Below are positions 42,193 through 50,677 of a DNA stretch of 53,958 nucleotides, piece by piece. A program made the translations under genes and the position numbers. A model generated the notes under the pieces. The model ran no database searches. It was not told where the DNA came from and saw only the letters and a list, made by a program, of their open reading frames with translations. The stretch comes from Pengzhenrongella frigida (GTDB lineage: Bacteria > Actinomycetota > Actinomycetes > Actinomycetales > Cellulomonadaceae): positions 1-53,958 of the forward strand of contig NZ_SDWW01000033.1 of NCBI RefSeq assembly GCF_004168625.1, written 5' to 3'. Every line of letters starts with the position of its first letter. Position 1 is the stretch's first letter.

Positions 42193-43094
42193 ACCCGCTC
42201 GTGATCCGCGCCGGCGAGACCGCGCACGACGACGTCGCGGTCGACGTGACCCCCGAGCGCGCCGGCTGGACCTTCAGCGGCCTGCGCGTGATCGAGCTGG
42301 CCGCTGGCCGGAGCCACTCGCTTGCGACGGGCCCCGACGAGGCCCTCGTCCTGCCGCTGGCGGGGAGCTGCGCGGTCACGGTGGCGGGGACGACCTACGA
42401 GCTCGTCGGCCGCCCGGACGTGTTCACTGCGGTCACTGACTACCTGTACCTGCCTCGCGACACGGTCGCGACCCTGACCTCGGCGGCCGGCGGGCGCTTC
42501 GCCGTCCCGACGACGCGGGCGAGCCGCCGCCTCGAGGTGTCCTACCGGCCGGCGTCCGACGTCGTCGTCGGCCTGCGCGGCGCGGGCAGCGCGTCGCGGC
42601 AGGTCAACAACTACGCACTGGGCAACGACCTGGAGACCGACCACCTGCTCGTGTGCGAGGTGCTCACGCCCGGGGGCAACTGGTCGTCCTACCCGCCGCA
42701 CAAGCACGACGAGCACTCCGAGACCGAGCGAAAGCTCGAGGAGATCTACTACTTCGAGGTCCAGCCGGGTCCAGACGGGCCGGGCTTCGCGTTCCACCGG
42801 ACCTACGCGAGCGGCGCCCGCCCGATCGACCTGTCCGAGGAGGTCCGCAGCGGCGACGTCGTCCTGACACCGAACGGCTACCACGGACCGTCGATGGCGG
42901 CACCGGGCTACGACCTGTACTACCTCAACGTCATGGCCGGCCCGGCCCAGGACGGGGCCTGGCTGATGAGCGACGACCCGGCCCACCACTGGATCCGCGA
43001 GACCTGGGACTCCCAGGTGGTCGACCCCCGGCTCCCCATGACCGCATCCGTTCCTTCCTCCGCCACTCCCGTCACCACGAAGGACACCCAGTGA
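42189..43094 (+). CDS. iolB: 5-deoxy-glucuronate isomerase IolB
   Basis: 301 residues, two-cupin KduI/IolB fold. The metal site is YPPHKHDEHS near 180-189 with EEIYYFEV shortly after; a later GYHGPSMAAPGYDLYYLNV belongs to the same cupin. It converts 5-deoxy-glucuronate to 5-dehydro-2-deoxygluconate. GTG 42189 overlaps the preceding stop by 4 bp and the stop overlaps iolD by 4 bp. The last 25 residues are Ser/Thr/Pro-rich and likely disordered. Confidence 0.95.
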   Translation: MNPLVIRAGETAHDDVAVDVTPERAGWTFSGLRVIELAAGRSHSLATGPDEALVLPLAGSCAVTVAGTTYELVGRPDVFTAVTDYLYLPRDTVATLTSAAGGRFAVPTTRASRRLEVSYRPASDVVVGLRGAGSASRQVNNYALGNDLETDHLLVCEVLTPGGNWSSYPPHKHDEHSETERKLEEIYYFEVQPGPDGPGFAFHRTYASGARPIDLSEEVRSGDVVLTPNGYHGPSMAAPGYDLYYLNVMAGPAQDGAWLMSDDPAHHWIRETWDSQVVDPRLPMTASVPSSATPVTTKDTQ

Positions 43095-45004
43095 GCAACG
43101 ACGCCACGACTCCTGCCGACGGAACGGTCCACCTGACCGTCGGCCAGGCCCTGGTCCGCTTCCTCGCGAACCAGTTCAGCGAGCGCGACGGGGTCGAGCA
43201 GCGCCTCGTCCCGGGCGCGTTCGGCATCTTCGGCCACGGCAACGTGGCCGGCGTCGGGCAAGCCCTGCTGCAGAACGAGGTCGACCCGGCCGACGGCGAG
43301 AACCGCCTCAAGTACTACCTCGCCCGCAACGAGCAGGGCATGGTGCACGCCGCGGTCTCCTACGCCCGCACCCGCAACCGGTTGCAGGCGTTCGCGTGCA
43401 CAGCCTCGATAGGACCCGGGTCGCTCAACATGGTCACCGGCGCCGCGCTGGCCACGGTCGACCGGATCCCGGTGCTGATCCTGCCGTCGGACATCTTCGC
43501 GACCCGCGTGCCGGACCCGGTGCTCCAGCAGCTGGAGGATCCGCGCAGCCTGGACATCTCCGTCAACGACGCCTTCAAGCCGGTCTCGCGGTTCTGGGAC
43601 CGCATCAACCGCCCCGAGCAGCTGATCCCGAGCGCGCTGGCGGCGATGCGGGTGCTCACCGACCCGGCCGAGACCGGCGCGGTGACGATCTGCCTGCCGC
43701 AGGACGTCCAGGCCGAGGCGTTCGACTGGCCGTCCGAGTTCTTCCGCAAGCGCGTCTGGCACGTGGCCCGGCCCGCACCCGAGGCCGCCGCGATCGCCCG
43801 CGCCGTGGCCGTCATCCGGTCCGCGAAGAAGCCGCTGCTGATCGCCGGCGGCGGGGTCATCTACTCCGAAGCCTCCGCCGCGCTGGCAGCATTCGCCGAC
43901 GCGACCGGCATCCCGGTCGCCGACACCCAGGCAGGCAAGGGCGCGATCAGCTTCGAGCACCCCGCCTCCGTCGGCGGCATCGGCTCCACCGGAAACGACG
44001 CAGCGAACGCGCTCGCCGCGCAGGCCGACGTCGTCATCGGGGTGGGCACGCGGTACTCCGACTTCACCACGGCGAGCCACACGGTGTTCCGCAACCCGGA
44101 CGTGAAGTTCGTCAACCTCAACGTGCTCGCGTTCGACGCCGCGAAGCACTCCGCCGAAATGGTCGTCACCGACGCCCGCGCCGGACTCGAGGCCATCACC
44201 GCGGCGCTCGCGGGCTACCGCGTCGGGACCGACTTCGCGGCCGAGGTCGGCACCCGGGTTGCCGCGTGGGCGACGGTCACTGACGAGTGCTACGACCGGG
44301 GCAACGCCCCGCTGCCCGCGCAGACCGAGGTGTTCGGGGCGCTCAACGAGCTCATGAGTGACGACGACATCCTCATCAACGCCGCCGGGTCCATGCCCGG
44401 CGACCTGCAGGCACTGTGGCGCGCGCGCAGCCCGAAGCAGTACCACCTCGAGTACGGCTTCTCCTGCATGGGGTACGAGATCCCCGCCGCGATGGGTGCC
44501 AAGCTCGCCGCCCCGGACAGCGAGGTCGTCGCCATCGTCGGCGACGGCACGTACCAGATGCTGCCGCAGGAGATCGCGACGATCGTGAGCGAGAACCTCA
44601 AGGTCATCCTCGTGCTGCTCCAGAACCACGGCTTCGCCTCGATCGGCGGCCTGTCGGAGTCCCGCGGCTCGCAGCGTTTCGGCACGAACTACCGCATGCG
44701 CGACGACGCCTCCGACCGCCTCGACGGGGCGAACGTGCCGATCGACCTGGCCGGCAACGCCCGGAGCTTCGGCGCCGACGTGCTCGAGGTGCACGGGATC
44801 GACGAGTTCAAGATCGCCTTTGCCAAGGCGGTCGCGTCCCCGCGCACGACCCTCATCTACATCGAGACCGACCTCTACGGGCCCAACCCGCCCGCTTCCG
44901 CGTGGTGGGACGTGGCGGTCTCCCAGACCTCCCGCCTGCCCAGCACCCAACAGGCCTACCTCGAGTACCTGCAGCAGAAATCTTCCCAGCGCCACTACCT
45001 CTGA
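43091..45004 (+). CDS. iolD: 3D-(3,5/4)-trihydroxycyclohexane-1,2-dione hydrolase IolD
   Basis: 637 residues, thiamine-diphosphate enzyme. Catalytic-Glu region YLARNEQGMVHAAVSYAR near 77-94; central Rossmann domain; ThDP-binding GDGTYQMLPQEIATI with downstream QNHGFASIG near 483-510. It opens the ring of the trihydroxycyclohexanedione. GTG 43091 overlaps the iolB stop. The gap to iolA is 32 bp, so all five genes probably form one transcript. Confidence 0.95.
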   Translation: MSNDATTPADGTVHLTVGQALVRFLANQFSERDGVEQRLVPGAFGIFGHGNVAGVGQALLQNEVDPADGENRLKYYLARNEQGMVHAAVSYARTRNRLQAFACTASIGPGSLNMVTGAALATVDRIPVLILPSDIFATRVPDPVLQQLEDPRSLDISVNDAFKPVSRFWDRINRPEQLIPSALAAMRVLTDPAETGAVTICLPQDVQAEAFDWPSEFFRKRVWHVARPAPEAAAIARAVAVIRSAKKPLLIAGGGVIYSEASAALAAFADATGIPVADTQAGKGAISFEHPASVGGIGSTGNDAANALAAQADVVIGVGTRYSDFTTASHTVFRNPDVKFVNLNVLAFDAAKHSAEMVVTDARAGLEAITAALAGYRVGTDFAAEVGTRVAAWATVTDECYDRGNAPLPAQTEVFGALNELMSDDDILINAAGSMPGDLQALWRARSPKQYHLEYGFSCMGYEIPAAMGAKLAAPDSEVVAIVGDGTYQMLPQEIATIVSENLKVILVLLQNHGFASIGGLSESRGSQRFGTNYRMRDDASDRLDGANVPIDLAGNARSFGADVLEVHGIDEFKIAFAKAVASPRTTLIYIETDLYGPNPPASAWWDVAVSQTSRLPSTQQAYLEYLQQKSSQRHYL

Positions 45005-45036
45005 CCGATTCGACCTGAGCAGAAGGACAACTAGCG

Positions 45037-46581
45037 ATGACGATCACGCAAGAAGCACCCACCCCCGCCACCGGCACGGCGCCGACCGCGACGGTCAAGC
45101 ACTGGATCAACGGCCAGGAGACCGCGGGCGCGACGGGCCTGACCCAGCCGATCTACAACCCGTCGACCGGCGAGGTATCCGGGCACGTCGCCCTCGGCGA
45201 CGCCGGCACAGTGGCCGAGGCGGTGGCCGCCGCCCAGGCCGCGCAGAAGACCTGGGGCCGGATGTCGCTCGCGAAGCGCACCACGATCCTGTTCAAGATG
45301 CGCGAACTCATGCTCACCCACGACCTCGAGCTCGGGCAGATCATCTCCGCCGAGCACGGCAAGACCGTCGAAGACGCCCGCGGCGAGATCGCCCGCGGCC
45401 GCGAGACGATGGAGTTCGTCTGCGGCATCAACCAGGCCTCCAAGAGCGAGTTCAGCTCGGACGCCTCGACCGGCGTGGACGTGCACACCCTGCGCCAGCC
45501 GCTCGGCGTCGTTGCCGGCATCACCCCGTTCAACTTCCCGGCCATGGTGCCGCTGTGGATGCACCCGGTCGCCATCGCCGCCGGCAACGCATTCATCCTC
45601 AAGCCGTCCGAGCGTGACCCGTCCGCGTCGATCTTCGTCGCCAAGCTGTACCAGGAGGCCGGCCTGCCCGACGGCGTCTTCAACGTCGTCCAGGGCGGCA
45701 AGGTGGCCGTGGACGCGATCCTCGAGAACGACGGCATCGCGGCGGTGTCCTTCGTCGGCTCCACCCCGATCGCGAAGTACGTGCAGCAGAAGGCCATCGC
45801 GAACGGCAAGCGCGCCCAGGCTCTGGGCGGGGCGAACAACCACGCCATCGTCATGCCCGACGCGAACATCACCTTCGCTGCCTCCCAGATCTCCTCCGGG
45901 GCCTTCGGCTCCGCCGGCGAGCGCTGCATGGCCCTGCCGGTCGCCGTCGTCGTCGGTGACGCCGCCGAGCCGCTGATCGCCGCTCTCAAGCTCGAGGCCG
46001 AGAAGCTCAAGGTCGGCCCCGGCAACGCGGCCGACACCGACATGGGCCCGGTCATCACCCCGGCCTCCCGCCAGCGCGTGCTGGACTTCACCACCGAGGC
46101 GATCGACGCCGGCGCGCGGGCGATCGTCGACGGCCGCGACCTCGTCGTCGAGGGCTTCGAGAACGGGTTCTACGTCGGCCCGACCATCCTCGACAACGTC
46201 ACCACCGACCTGCGCGCCTACTGCGACGAGGTCTTCGGGCCCCTCCTGGTCGTCATGCGGGTCGACACGTACGAGCAGGCCATCGAGCTGGTCAACTCCT
46301 CGCCGTTCGGCAACGGCGCGGCGATCTTCACCAGCTCGGGCGAGGTCGCGCGCGCGTTCTCGGTCGACGTCGAGGCAGGCATGGTCGGCATCAACGTCCC
46401 GATCCCGGTCCCCGTCGGCTACTTCTCCTTCGGCGGCTGGAAGGACTCGCTGTTCGGCGACCACCACGCCCACGGCCCCGAGGGCTTCCGGTTCTACACC
46501 AAGGCCAAGGTCGTCACGACCCGCTGGCCCCACCAAGCCACGGCCGCTGCCGCGAGCATGAGCTTCCCCGGCAACGACTGA
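45037..46581 (+). CDS. iolA: CoA-acylating (methyl)malonate-semialdehyde dehydrogenase IolA
   Basis: 514 residues of the aldehyde dehydrogenase superfamily, MMSDH branch. NAD site GITPFNFPAMVPLWM near 162-176, VGSTPIAKYV, and the catalytic Cys in GSAGERCMALPV near 296. The family converts malonate semialdehyde to acetyl-CoA and CO2, or methylmalonate semialdehyde to propionyl-CoA. ATG 45037 follows AGAAGGAC. Last gene of the operon, followed by a terminator hairpin. Confidence 0.94.
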   Translation: MTITQEAPTPATGTAPTATVKHWINGQETAGATGLTQPIYNPSTGEVSGHVALGDAGTVAEAVAAAQAAQKTWGRMSLAKRTTILFKMRELMLTHDLELGQIISAEHGKTVEDARGEIARGRETMEFVCGINQASKSEFSSDASTGVDVHTLRQPLGVVAGITPFNFPAMVPLWMHPVAIAAGNAFILKPSERDPSASIFVAKLYQEAGLPDGVFNVVQGGKVAVDAILENDGIAAVSFVGSTPIAKYVQQKAIANGKRAQALGGANNHAIVMPDANITFAASQISSGAFGSAGERCMALPVAVVVGDAAEPLIAALKLEAEKLKVGPGNAADTDMGPVITPASRQRVLDFTTEAIDAGARAIVDGRDLVVEGFENGFYVGPTILDNVTTDLRAYCDEVFGPLLVVMRVDTYEQAIELVNSSPFGNGAAIFTSSGEVARAFSVDVEAGMVGINVPIPVPVGYFSFGGWKDSLFGDHHAHGPEGFRFYTKAKVVTTRWPHQATAAAASMSFPGND

Positions 46582-46606
46582 GTCCCGCAGCAAAACCAGG
46601 TGCGTG

Positions 46607-46640
46607 AAAGCCGGCGAGACCTCACCGTCCCGCCGGCTTT
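46607..46640 (+). terminator. terminator of the iolC-iolA operon
   Basis: A perfect 10-bp stem AAAGCCGGCG (46607-46616) / CGCCGGCTTT (46631-46640) with a 14-nt loop, 26 nt after the iolA stop. It ends in TTT. Confidence 0.8.
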
Positions 46641-46697
46641 GGCGCGCCCGGCGCGCGGCTGGTGTGCAACTCACGGTGCGTGGCAAATTAGTCAGAA

Positions 46698-46750
46698 TGA
46701 CAGGACAAAGAGTTGACAGGTCACATCATTCTGAGTTGAATGTAAGGACA
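46698..46750 (+). promoter_or_regulatory. transporter promoter with two 10-mer sites
   Basis: TGACAGGACA (46698-46707), 5-nt gap AAGAG, TTGACA (46713-46718), 17-bp spacer, TTGAAT (46736-46741), then a second 10-mer TGTAAGGACA (46741-46750) near the expected start of transcription. The first site has the same spacing as at three other promoters. The leader to the ATG is about 130 nt. Confidence 0.7.
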
Positions 46751-46886
46751 AACACGTGCGGGCGAGGCTGCCGGTGTGGCGCGGATCTCTCAGAGACGAG
46801 AATGCGGGTCTACGCGTTCGAGCAGCCGCCATGCGCACGCCGCTGCCGGGTCCGGTCACGACCGCCCGGCCATGGAAAGGACGCCA

Positions 46887-48386
46887 ATGACGGCGATCAG
46901 TGATCAGGTGGGGGCAACCTCCGGAACCGGGCAACAAGTCTCGCCCGCCGAGCTCGACGCGTTCTTCGAGACGGGCAAGCCCCTCAAGCCGCACTCCATG
47001 AAGGCGATCGCCCTGGTCGCGACACTTGGCGGGCTTCTGTTCGGCTACGACACCGGCGTGATCGCCGGCGCGCTGCCGTTCATGACCGACACTGCCGCCA
47101 ACGGCGGGCTGGGCCTGAGTCCGCTGACGGAGGGGCTCGTCACCTCCTCGCTCCTGTTCGGTGCGGCCTTCGGTGCGCTGTACGGCGGGCGGCTCTCGGA
47201 CCGGTTCGGGCGCCGGCACAACCTCCTGCTGCTCGCCGGGGTGTTCTTCGTCGGTGCCATCGGCACGGCGCTCGCTCCGTCGGTCGCCGTCATGGTGGCC
47301 GCCCGGATCGTCCTCGGGCTCGCGGTGGGTGGCGCCTCGGCCACGGTCCCCGTGTACCTCGCCGAGATCGCGCCGAAGGAGCTGCGCGGCCGGCTCGTCG
47401 CCGTCGACCAGCTCATGATCGTCTCGGGCCAGCTGCTCGCCTACTCGATCAACGCGGTCCTGGCGAACGTATGGGACGGCCACTCCACCTGGCGCTGGAT
47501 GCTCTTCCTGTGCTCGATCCCCGCGATCGCGCTGTGGATCGGCATGCACCGGATGCCTGAGACCGCCCGCTGGTTCGCGTGCAAGTTCCGCTTCGGCGAG
47601 GCCGCCGAGGTGCTGCGGAGCACGCGACGCCCGGGCTACGACCTCAAGGGCGAGCTGTCCGAGATGCTCAACGTCGCGCAGGAGTCCAACGCGAAGCGCG
47701 AGGGTGGTTGGGCGGACCTCAGGACCCCGTGGATCAAGCGCCTCGTGATCATCGGCGTCGGCATCGCCGTGCTGCAGCAACTCACGGGCGTCAACACGCT
47801 GATGTACTACGCGCCGACCATCCTCACCGAGACCGGACTCGGCACCAATGCCGCGCTCACCGCGACGATCGCCAACGGCGTGGTCTCGGTCATCGCTGCG
47901 GTCGCCGGGCTGTGGCTCGTGGGTCGCGTCCGCCGCCGCAACCTGTTGATCGTCGGTCAGATCGGCATCATCGCGTCGCTCGCCGCCATCGCGACCACGT
48001 TCGGGCTCCTCGTCCAGCCGAGCCTCGAGGCCGGCACCACCCCGCCGGCGTCGAGCTCCTACACCGTGCTCGCCTTCATGCTCTGCTTCCTGATCTTCCA
48101 GCAGGGCGCCGTCTCGCCGGTGACCTGGGTGATGCTGTCGGAGATCTTCCCGATGAAGATGCGCGGCTTCGGCATGGGCCTGGCGGTGTTCCTCATGTGG
48201 ATCGCCAACGCCATCATCACGTTCAGCTTTCCGCTGCTCATCAGCACCTTCGGGGGCACCGGGACGTTCCTGGTGTTCGCCGTGGTCAACGTGGGCACCG
48301 TCATCTTCAGCTGGCGGATGGTGCCCGAGACCTCGCACCTGACGCTCGAGGAGCTCGAGGAGGAGTTCCGCGACAGCAGCGTCTGA
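46887..48386 (+). CDS. MFS sugar-porter, probable myo-inositol:H+ symporter
   Basis: 499 residues, twelve membrane segments. Sugar-porter signatures: GGLLFGYDTGVIAGALPF near 48-65, GRLSDRFGRRHNLLL near 97-111, PETARW near 224, QQLTGVNTLMYYAPTI near 296-311, and a C-terminal PETSHLTLEELEEEF. The position in the inositol locus and the shared promoter motif make inositol the likely substrate (IolT role), though the family also carries xylose and glucose. ATG 46887 follows AAGGA; upstream in-frame starts lack a ribosome site. Confidence 0.88.
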   Translation: MTAISDQVGATSGTGQQVSPAELDAFFETGKPLKPHSMKAIALVATLGGLLFGYDTGVIAGALPFMTDTAANGGLGLSPLTEGLVTSSLLFGAAFGALYGGRLSDRFGRRHNLLLLAGVFFVGAIGTALAPSVAVMVAARIVLGLAVGGASATVPVYLAEIAPKELRGRLVAVDQLMIVSGQLLAYSINAVLANVWDGHSTWRWMLFLCSIPAIALWIGMHRMPETARWFACKFRFGEAAEVLRSTRRPGYDLKGELSEMLNVAQESNAKREGGWADLRTPWIKRLVIIGVGIAVLQQLTGVNTLMYYAPTILTETGLGTNAALTATIANGVVSVIAAVAGLWLVGRVRRRNLLIVGQIGIIASLAAIATTFGLLVQPSLEAGTTPPASSSYTVLAFMLCFLIFQQGAVSPVTWVMLSEIFPMKMRGFGMGLAVFLMWIANAIITFSFPLLISTFGGTGTFLVFAVVNVGTVIFSWRMVPETSHLTLEELEEEFRDSSV

Positions 48387-48394
48387 CCGCGCGA

Positions 48395-48436
48395 GGCCCG
48401 GACTCCGACGTCGATCAGGGCGTGGGCGTCCGGGCC
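48395..48436. terminator. hairpin between convergent transporter and LacI genes
   Basis: A 9-bp stem GGCCCGGAC (48395-48403) / GTCCGGGCC (48428-48436). The right arm lies inside the 3' end of the LacI gene, so it could stop the transporter transcript; there is no T-run. Confidence 0.45.
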
Positions 48437-49437
48437 TTGCGGGGACCGGGCCGCGGGGCCGTCGAGCCGCGCACGACGAGGTCGGGGTCGAGGCGCACGG
48501 TGCGCCCCGGCTCGCGGCCCTGCATCCGCTCGGTCAGCAGAGCGAAGGCCGTTCCGCCCGTGCGCGCCCTCGGCTGATCCACCGTTGTGAGGTCGAACTG
48601 CGGCATCGCGGCGAGCCGCGTGTTGTCGTACCCGACGACCGACATCTCGCCCGGGATGTCGATCCCGGCCCGGGAGAGCGCGCCCATCGCGGCGATGGCG
48701 GTGACGTCGTTGTGGGCGAGCAGGGCGGTGGGCCGGTGGGCGAGGGCCAGGATCAGCGCGGCGGAGTCGCCGTCGGCGGCCACGTCGGCGACGACCCGCG
48801 CGCCGAGCCCGGCCGCGTCCATGGCCGTGAGGTACCCCGCGCGCCGGTCCAGCAGGAGCGGCTCGGACACGCCGGCGGCGACGTCGAGGTACGCGATGTC
48901 GCGGTGGCCGAGCGCGAGCAGATGCTCCGTGGCGCGCCGCGCGCCGGCGGCCGAGTCGTTGTGCACGAAGTCGACCCCGACGGCGGGCACCGGGAAGCCG
49001 ACGACGACCGTCGGGACCTGCCGCCCGATCGCCGCGAGCGCCGCGCTCGCCTGCAGCGGCGAGACGATGACCAGACCGTCGACCCGCAGCTGCAGGAACA
49101 TCTCGACCGCGTGGGCCTCACGGGTGGGGTCGCGGCGGCCGTCGTTGAGCAGCGTCGTCAGCCCGGCAGCGGCGGCCGCGTCCTGGAGGTGCGCGGCGAC
49201 CTCGCTGAAGAACGGGTTGGCGACGTCTTGCAGCACGACGCCGACGAGCCCCGTGCGACGGCGAGCGAGGTTGGCGGCGGGCGCGTTGACGCGGTAGCCG
49301 ATGTCGAGGGAAGCCTGCAGGATCAGCTCCCGCGTGCTCTCGGCGACCTCGGGTCGTCCCGAAAGCGCCATCGACACGAGCGCGCGCGAGACCCCTGCAC
49401 GCGCGGCAACGTCCGCCTGGGTCGGGAGTCGCCGCAT
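48415..49437 (-). CDS. LacI-family transcriptional regulator
   Basis: 340 residues. The N-terminal LacI helix-turn-helix reads PTQADVAARAGVSRALVSMA near 5-24 with hinge APAANLARRR near 52-61, followed by a periplasmic-binding-like sensor (VVLQDVANPFFSEV; DFVHNDSAAGA; VVGYDNTRLAAMPQFDLTTV). It may control the divergent iolG operon and perhaps the transporter, alongside GntR. ATG 49435-49437 is chosen with AGGA 8 nt upstream. The effector is unknown. Confidence 0.88.
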   Translation of the reverse strand: MRRLPTQADVAARAGVSRALVSMALSGRPEVAESTRELILQASLDIGYRVNAPAANLARRRTGLVGVVLQDVANPFFSEVAAHLQDAAAAAGLTTLLNDGRRDPTREAHAVEMFLQLRVDGLVIVSPLQASAALAAIGRQVPTVVVGFPVPAVGVDFVHNDSAAGARRATEHLLALGHRDIAYLDVAAGVSEPLLLDRRAGYLTAMDAAGLGARVVADVAADGDSAALILALAHRPTALLAHNDVTAIAAMGALSRAGIDIPGEMSVVGYDNTRLAAMPQFDLTTVDQPRARTGGTAFALLTERMQGREPGRTVRLDPDLVVRGSTAPRPGPRKARTPTP

Positions 49438-49503
49438 GGGCAAATCCTAGGTCGACGCGGCCGGAGGCCGGTGTCGACACGCGAATCGGCGGCATTTGAG
49501 CGT

Positions 49504-49548
49504 ATGTCCGGACATGAATTTGACGCGCGTCAAGTTCCTCGGTAGACA
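49504..49548 (+). promoter_or_regulatory. iolG promoter with palindromic 10-mer
   Basis: The palindrome ATGTCCGGACAT (49504-49515) contains TGTCCGGACA (49505-49514), then a 5-nt gap, TTGACG (49520-49525), a 17-bp spacer and TAGACA (49543-49548). The 10-mer to -35 spacing is identical to that at the transaldolase, iolC and transporter promoters. Confidence 0.7.
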
Positions 49549-49617
49549 TAGGTCCAGGTTCTCCGGCGATCGCCGAGGAGCTTCGCGCGACCTTCAAGGA
49601 AGAGGGGTACCTCGCCC

Positions 49618-50637
49618 ATGGTCAACATCGCCATCATCGGGGCAGGACGCATCGGTGCCGTGCATGCAGCAACCGTCGCCTCGCACCCAGGTGCTCGGCT
49701 CGTGCTCGTCGCCGACCCGTTCGGCGAGAACGCCGCGACCGTGGCCGCGAGGTACGGTGCGCGCTCCACCACCCAGGTCGCTGAGGTCTTCGCTGCGCCA
49801 GACGTCGACGCCGTCATCATCGGCTCACCCACCGCGACCCATGTGGACCACATCATCTCCGCGGTCGGCGCCGGAAAGGCCGTGCTGTGCGAGAAGCCCG
49901 TCGACCTCAGCGTCGTGCGGGTCGACGAGTGCCTTGCCGCGATCGCCGGGCACGAGAGCTCGGTGATGATCGGCTTCAACCGCCGGTTCGACCCGACGTT
50001 CGCCGAGGTCCACGATCGCGTCCGGGACGGGGAGATCGGCGCGCTCGAGCAGCTCACCATCATCAGCCGCGACCCGGCGGCCCCGCCCGCGTCATACATC
50101 GCCGGATCCGGCGGGATCTTCCGCGACATGACGATCCACGACTTCGACACCGCGCGCTTCTTCCTCGGCGACATCGTCTCGGTCTCGGCAGTGGGCCAGC
50201 ACCTCGACGCCGCCATCGAACGCGCCGGCGACTTCGACGCCGCCGTCGTGACCCTGACCGCCGCGAGCGGCGCGGTCGCGACGATCATCAACTCCCGTCA
50301 CTGCGCGTCCGGGTACGACCAACGCCTCGAGGCGTTCGGCCCGCGCGGTGCGCTCGAGGCGGTCAACCACCTCGCGACGTCGGTGCGCTCCTCGGGCCGG
50401 GGCCAGTCCTCGGCCGCCGGGCCCTACCTGGACTTCTTCCTCGCGCGGTACGCCGAGGCGTACCAGCTCGAGCTGAGCCACTTCATCGACTGCGTGACCT
50501 CGGGGCTGGCGCCGTCGCCGTCGATCTTCGACGGCCGCGCCGCCCTGGTCCTCGCCGACGCGGCGACCCTCAGCGCGAGCATCGGAGAGCGGGTCGCCGT
50601 CACGACGGCACCCGAGCTGATCGCCACCGCTCGCTGA
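49618..50637 (+). CDS. iolG: myo-inositol 2-dehydrogenase IolG (Gfo/Idh/MocA family)
   Basis: 339 residues. Rossmann start NIAIIGAGRIGAVHA at 3-17, CEKPVDL near 91-97, and the active-site region GGIFRDMTIHDFDTARF near 163-179 with the conserved Asp and His of IolG. It oxidises myo-inositol to 2-keto-myo-inositol (scyllo-inosose) with NAD, the first step of the pathway. GFNRRFDPTFAEV and LEQLTIISRDP are typical of IolG rather than other family members. It forms an operon with the IolE-like gene 40 bp downstream. Confidence 0.9.
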   Translation: MVNIAIIGAGRIGAVHAATVASHPGARLVLVADPFGENAATVAARYGARSTTQVAEVFAAPDVDAVIIGSPTATHVDHIISAVGAGKAVLCEKPVDLSVVRVDECLAAIAGHESSVMIGFNRRFDPTFAEVHDRVRDGEIGALEQLTIISRDPAAPPASYIAGSGGIFRDMTIHDFDTARFFLGDIVSVSAVGQHLDAAIERAGDFDAAVVTLTAASGAVATIINSRHCASGYDQRLEAFGPRGALEAVNHLATSVRSSGRGQSSAAGPYLDFFLARYAEAYQLELSHFIDCVTSGLAPSPSIFDGRAALVLADAATLSASIGERVAVTTAPELIATAR

Positions 50638-50677
50638 ATACGCCAGATCCAACTCGACCGACGCAAGGAGACTTTCC

